Assembly (NCBI GenBank): GCA_003447545.1
Contig: DLYX01000411.1
Span: forward strand, 1-6,527
Source: Deltaproteobacteria bacterium
GTDB taxonomy: Bacteria > Desulfobacterota > Binatia > UBA12015
Length of the DNA: 6,527 nt
Direction of reading: 5' to 3'
Positions within the stretch are counted from its first letter, which is position 1, and every line of letters starts with the position of its first letter. The position numbers and the translations under genes were made by a program. Under the pieces are notes generated by a model that saw only the letters and a program-made list of their open reading frames with translations, was not told the origin of the DNA and did not search any database. Below are positions 4,839-6,527 of this stretch, piece by piece.

Positions 4839-6527
4839 TTGAAGACGAGCAATCGTGCCGGCAACCGTCGCACGCGAAGGCGACTGATGGCCGACAAACT
4901 AGCTACCTTTACGGTTCGTGGAGGTGGAGTCGCGATCATCGCGAGTATCGTGGCGATTGTCGTATTCCTGATCTGGGAGGTGCTCCCACTTCTCGAAGAC
5001 GCCCAGGTCCGAGAAGTGGCTCAGGTGCAGGCCAACCTGGTCGAGCCCCAGGCGCTCGTAGCCGACCCCTACCGCACGCATATCGTCGGGCTCGGTAGCG
5101 ACGGGCAGATCCGGGCCCTCGACCTTTCCAGCGGCGAGGTCGTTGCCACCCAGGAAATGATCCCCGCGAGTCGGAAAAATCGGGATGGGCTCAATCCACC
5201 CGGGTCGGATCTTCTGGTCGCGGCCAGCGATGACGGACAGCTCCATTCCGCTCGCGTCAGCTGGAAGATCACCTTCCCGGACAGCAAACGCCGCGTCGAA
5301 CCGATCGTTGACGTTCTTCCGACCGTCCGCGTCGCACCCGAGGGCGAAATGCCCGGCGCTTTTGCCATGCGACCGCTTGCGGAAGGCGGTCGCGTTACCG
5401 TTGCGCAGAAAAAGGACGGCCGAGTCGTGGCGGTCTTCGAGGAAAACGAAGAGAATCTGTTTACCGGCGAAGTCACGACGTCGGAGAGTCGCAGCGAGTC
5501 CGCGCCGCTCACCGAACTCCGGCAAATCGTCATCGACGATACGGGCCGTAATATCTACGCGGCCGCGGCCGGTGGCACGCTGCTGTGGTGGGACTCCCGC
5601 GGGGGGCGCCTGCGCGAACCCAGCAAAATTGCCGCGGGCGCCGACATCACAGCTCTGACTCTGCTGATCGGAGGACGCTCGCTGATCGTCGGCCAGGCCG
5701 ATGGCGGCATCAGCGTCTGGTTTCTCGTCAAGGACAAGAACAACCAGCCAACTCTGACACGAATTCGCGAGATGGCGCCTCTGGAGAGTGCCATCACGAA
5801 ATTCTCCCCGTCGCGACGCAACAAGGGGTTTCTCGCCGCCACCGAGGCGGGCGAACTCGGCCTCTACTATTCCACGTCCAACCGCAGACTTTGGCGCGGG
5901 AAAAGCCCGCTCGAGAACGTCACCGCGATCGACTTCGGGCCCAAGGCCGACGCCGCCTATATCGCGGGCGCCGGCGAGATCGCCACGCTCGACATCATCA
6001 ACCCCCACCCCGAAACCAGCCTGCAGACCCTCTTCGGTGAAGTCTGGTACGAATCCTACCCCAAACCAGATATGATCTGGCAATCCAGCAGTGGCACCGA
6101 CGACTTCGAGCCTAAATTCAGCCTCGTCCCCCTGCTCGTCGGCACCCTGAAAGGCACCTTCTACTCCTTGTTGCTGGCGGTCCCGTTGGCAGTTCTCGGA
6201 GCGATGTTCGTTTCGCACTTCATGTCACCGACGCTGAAGGCAATCGTCAAGCCGATGATCGAGATCATGGCGGCAATGCCAAGCGTGGTCCTGGGGTTCC
6301 TGGCGGGCTTGTGGCTGGCACCGCGGCTCGAAGAGGTTTTCGCGTCCGTCTTCCTCATGGCCGTCGCCTTGCCGCTACTGTTGGTCCTGACAGGATTTGC
6401 CTGGTCGAAAATTCCCGCCGGTTCGCGAAATCGACTTCCTGCGGGCATCGAAGTTCTTCCTTTCATGCTGGTCCTCGGTGCGGGGATTTATGGCTGCATC
6501 GAAATGAGCATTCCCTTTGAAAATCTG
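4839..6527 (+). CDS. pstC: Phosphate ABC transporter permease PstC, long form with periplasmic propeller-like insert (3' end cut by window)
   Basis: An uninterrupted frame of 563 codons continues past the right edge. With PstA it would form the inner-membrane channel receiving phosphate from PstS. Order of parts: an Arg-rich cytoplasmic leader (6-15); TM1 (about 29-49, VAIIASIVAIVVFLIW); an insert of about 370 residues (53-425); TM2 (about 430-457); IEIMAAMPSVVLGFLAGLWL (474-493), the permease E-x-x-A-x-x-PSVVxGF segment that includes the coupling-loop Glu475; TM4 (about 500-522); and TM5 (about 537-556). The insert holds WD40/YVTN-like blades starting near residues 80, 125, 228, 270, 319 and 361. 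Examples are LLVAASDDGQLHSARVSW and ITALTLLIGGRSLIVGQADG. By the positive-inside rule the insert is periplasmic. Ordinary PstC is about 300 residues with no such insert. The long type occurs in Pseudomonas, and I recall it as COG4590. The minus strand is also open for 439 codons here, but it lacks any recognisable protein. pstA and pstB are expected just beyond the window. Alternative start: ATG at 4887. Confidence 0.88.
   Translation, partial: MKTSNRAGNRRTRRRLMADKLATFTVRGGGVAIIASIVAIVVFLIWEVLPLLEDAQVREVAQVQANLVEPQALVADPYRTHIVGLGSDGQIRALDLSSGEVVATQEMIPASRKNRDGLNPPGSDLLVAASDDGQLHSARVSWKITFPDSKRRVEPIVDVLPTVRVAPEGEMPGAFAMRPLAEGGRVTVAQKKDGRVVAVFEENEENLFTGEVTTSESRSESAPLTELRQIVIDDTGRNIYAAAAGGTLLWWDSRGGRLREPSKIAAGADITALTLLIGGRSLIVGQADGGISVWFLVKDKNNQPTLTRIREMAPLESAITKFSPSRRNKGFLAATEAGELGLYYSTSNRRLWRGKSPLENVTAIDFGPKADAAYIAGAGEIATLDIINPHPETSLQTLFGEVWYESYPKPDMIWQSSSGTDDFEPKFSLVPLLVGTLKGTFYSLLLAVPLAVLGAMFVSHFMSPTLKAIVKPMIEIMAAMPSVVLGFLAGLWLAPRLEEVFASVFLMAVALPLLLVLTGFAWSKIPAGSRNRLPAGIEVLPFMLVLGAGIYGCIEMSIPFENL

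Noticed and set aside
5369..5393. 8-bp inverted repeat GCGACCGC/GCGGTCGC with a 9-nt loop
   Set aside because: It lies inside the pstC coding frame in GC-rich sequence, where such repeats arise easily, and has no regulatory context.
4899..6218. Long open frame on the minus strand (439 codons)
   Set aside because: It lies wholly antisense to pstC, has no recognisable domain, and its composition is what GC-rich codon bias produces opposite a real gene. The plus-strand frame shows clear permease motifs.
1..6527. Search for tRNA/rRNA, CRISPR arrays, transposons, toxin-antitoxin or defence genes
   Set aside because: No cloverleaf, repeat-spacer pattern, terminal inverted repeats, transposase or defence motifs seen. 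All substantial space is accounted for by the listed genes.

Overview
The window is GC-rich, densely coding DNA from a Gram-negative bacterium. The evidence is a phosphate-selective outer-membrane porin of the OprO/OprP type with a signal peptide and terminal Phe, a periplasmic phosphate-binding protein, and a long PstC-type permease like those of Pseudomonas. It fits Pseudomonadota or a delta-proteobacterial/Myxococcota-like lineage. The sequence alone does not settle the phylum.

Layout. Left block, plus strand: the last 45 codons of a PfkB-family (adenosine kinase-like) sugar/nucleoside kinase, then after 10 nt a complete malonyl-CoA decarboxylase. Middle, minus strand: an RluA-family pseudouridine synthase converging on the decarboxylase, the two stop codons sharing one CTAG. 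A 179-bp divergent spacer follows, with a candidate Pho box (11-bp-spaced half-sites) but no gene. Right block, plus strand: a phosphate-specific uptake operon in the order porin, pstS, pstC. PstC runs off the right edge, and pstA/pstB/phoU would be expected beyond it.

How the genes work together. The right block is a phosphate-import route across both membranes: the porin passes phosphate through the outer membrane, PstS captures it in the periplasm, and PstC is half of the inner-membrane ABC channel. Two features stand out. PstC carries about 370 residues of WD40/propeller-like sequence between its first two membrane helices, predicted to lie in the periplasm. A 13-bp stem-loop without a T-tract lies between pstS and pstC, well placed to make the binding protein more abundant than the permease. 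The left block is housekeeping (nucleoside or sugar phosphorylation, malonyl-CoA turnover, RNA modification) and has no evident link to phosphate uptake.

There are no tRNA or rRNA genes, CRISPR arrays, insertion sequences or toxin/defence genes, and no gene-free stretch above 300 bp. I found no undescribed multi-gene system. The propeller-bearing PstC and the regulatory signals around the porin-pst operon are the parts most worth a second look.
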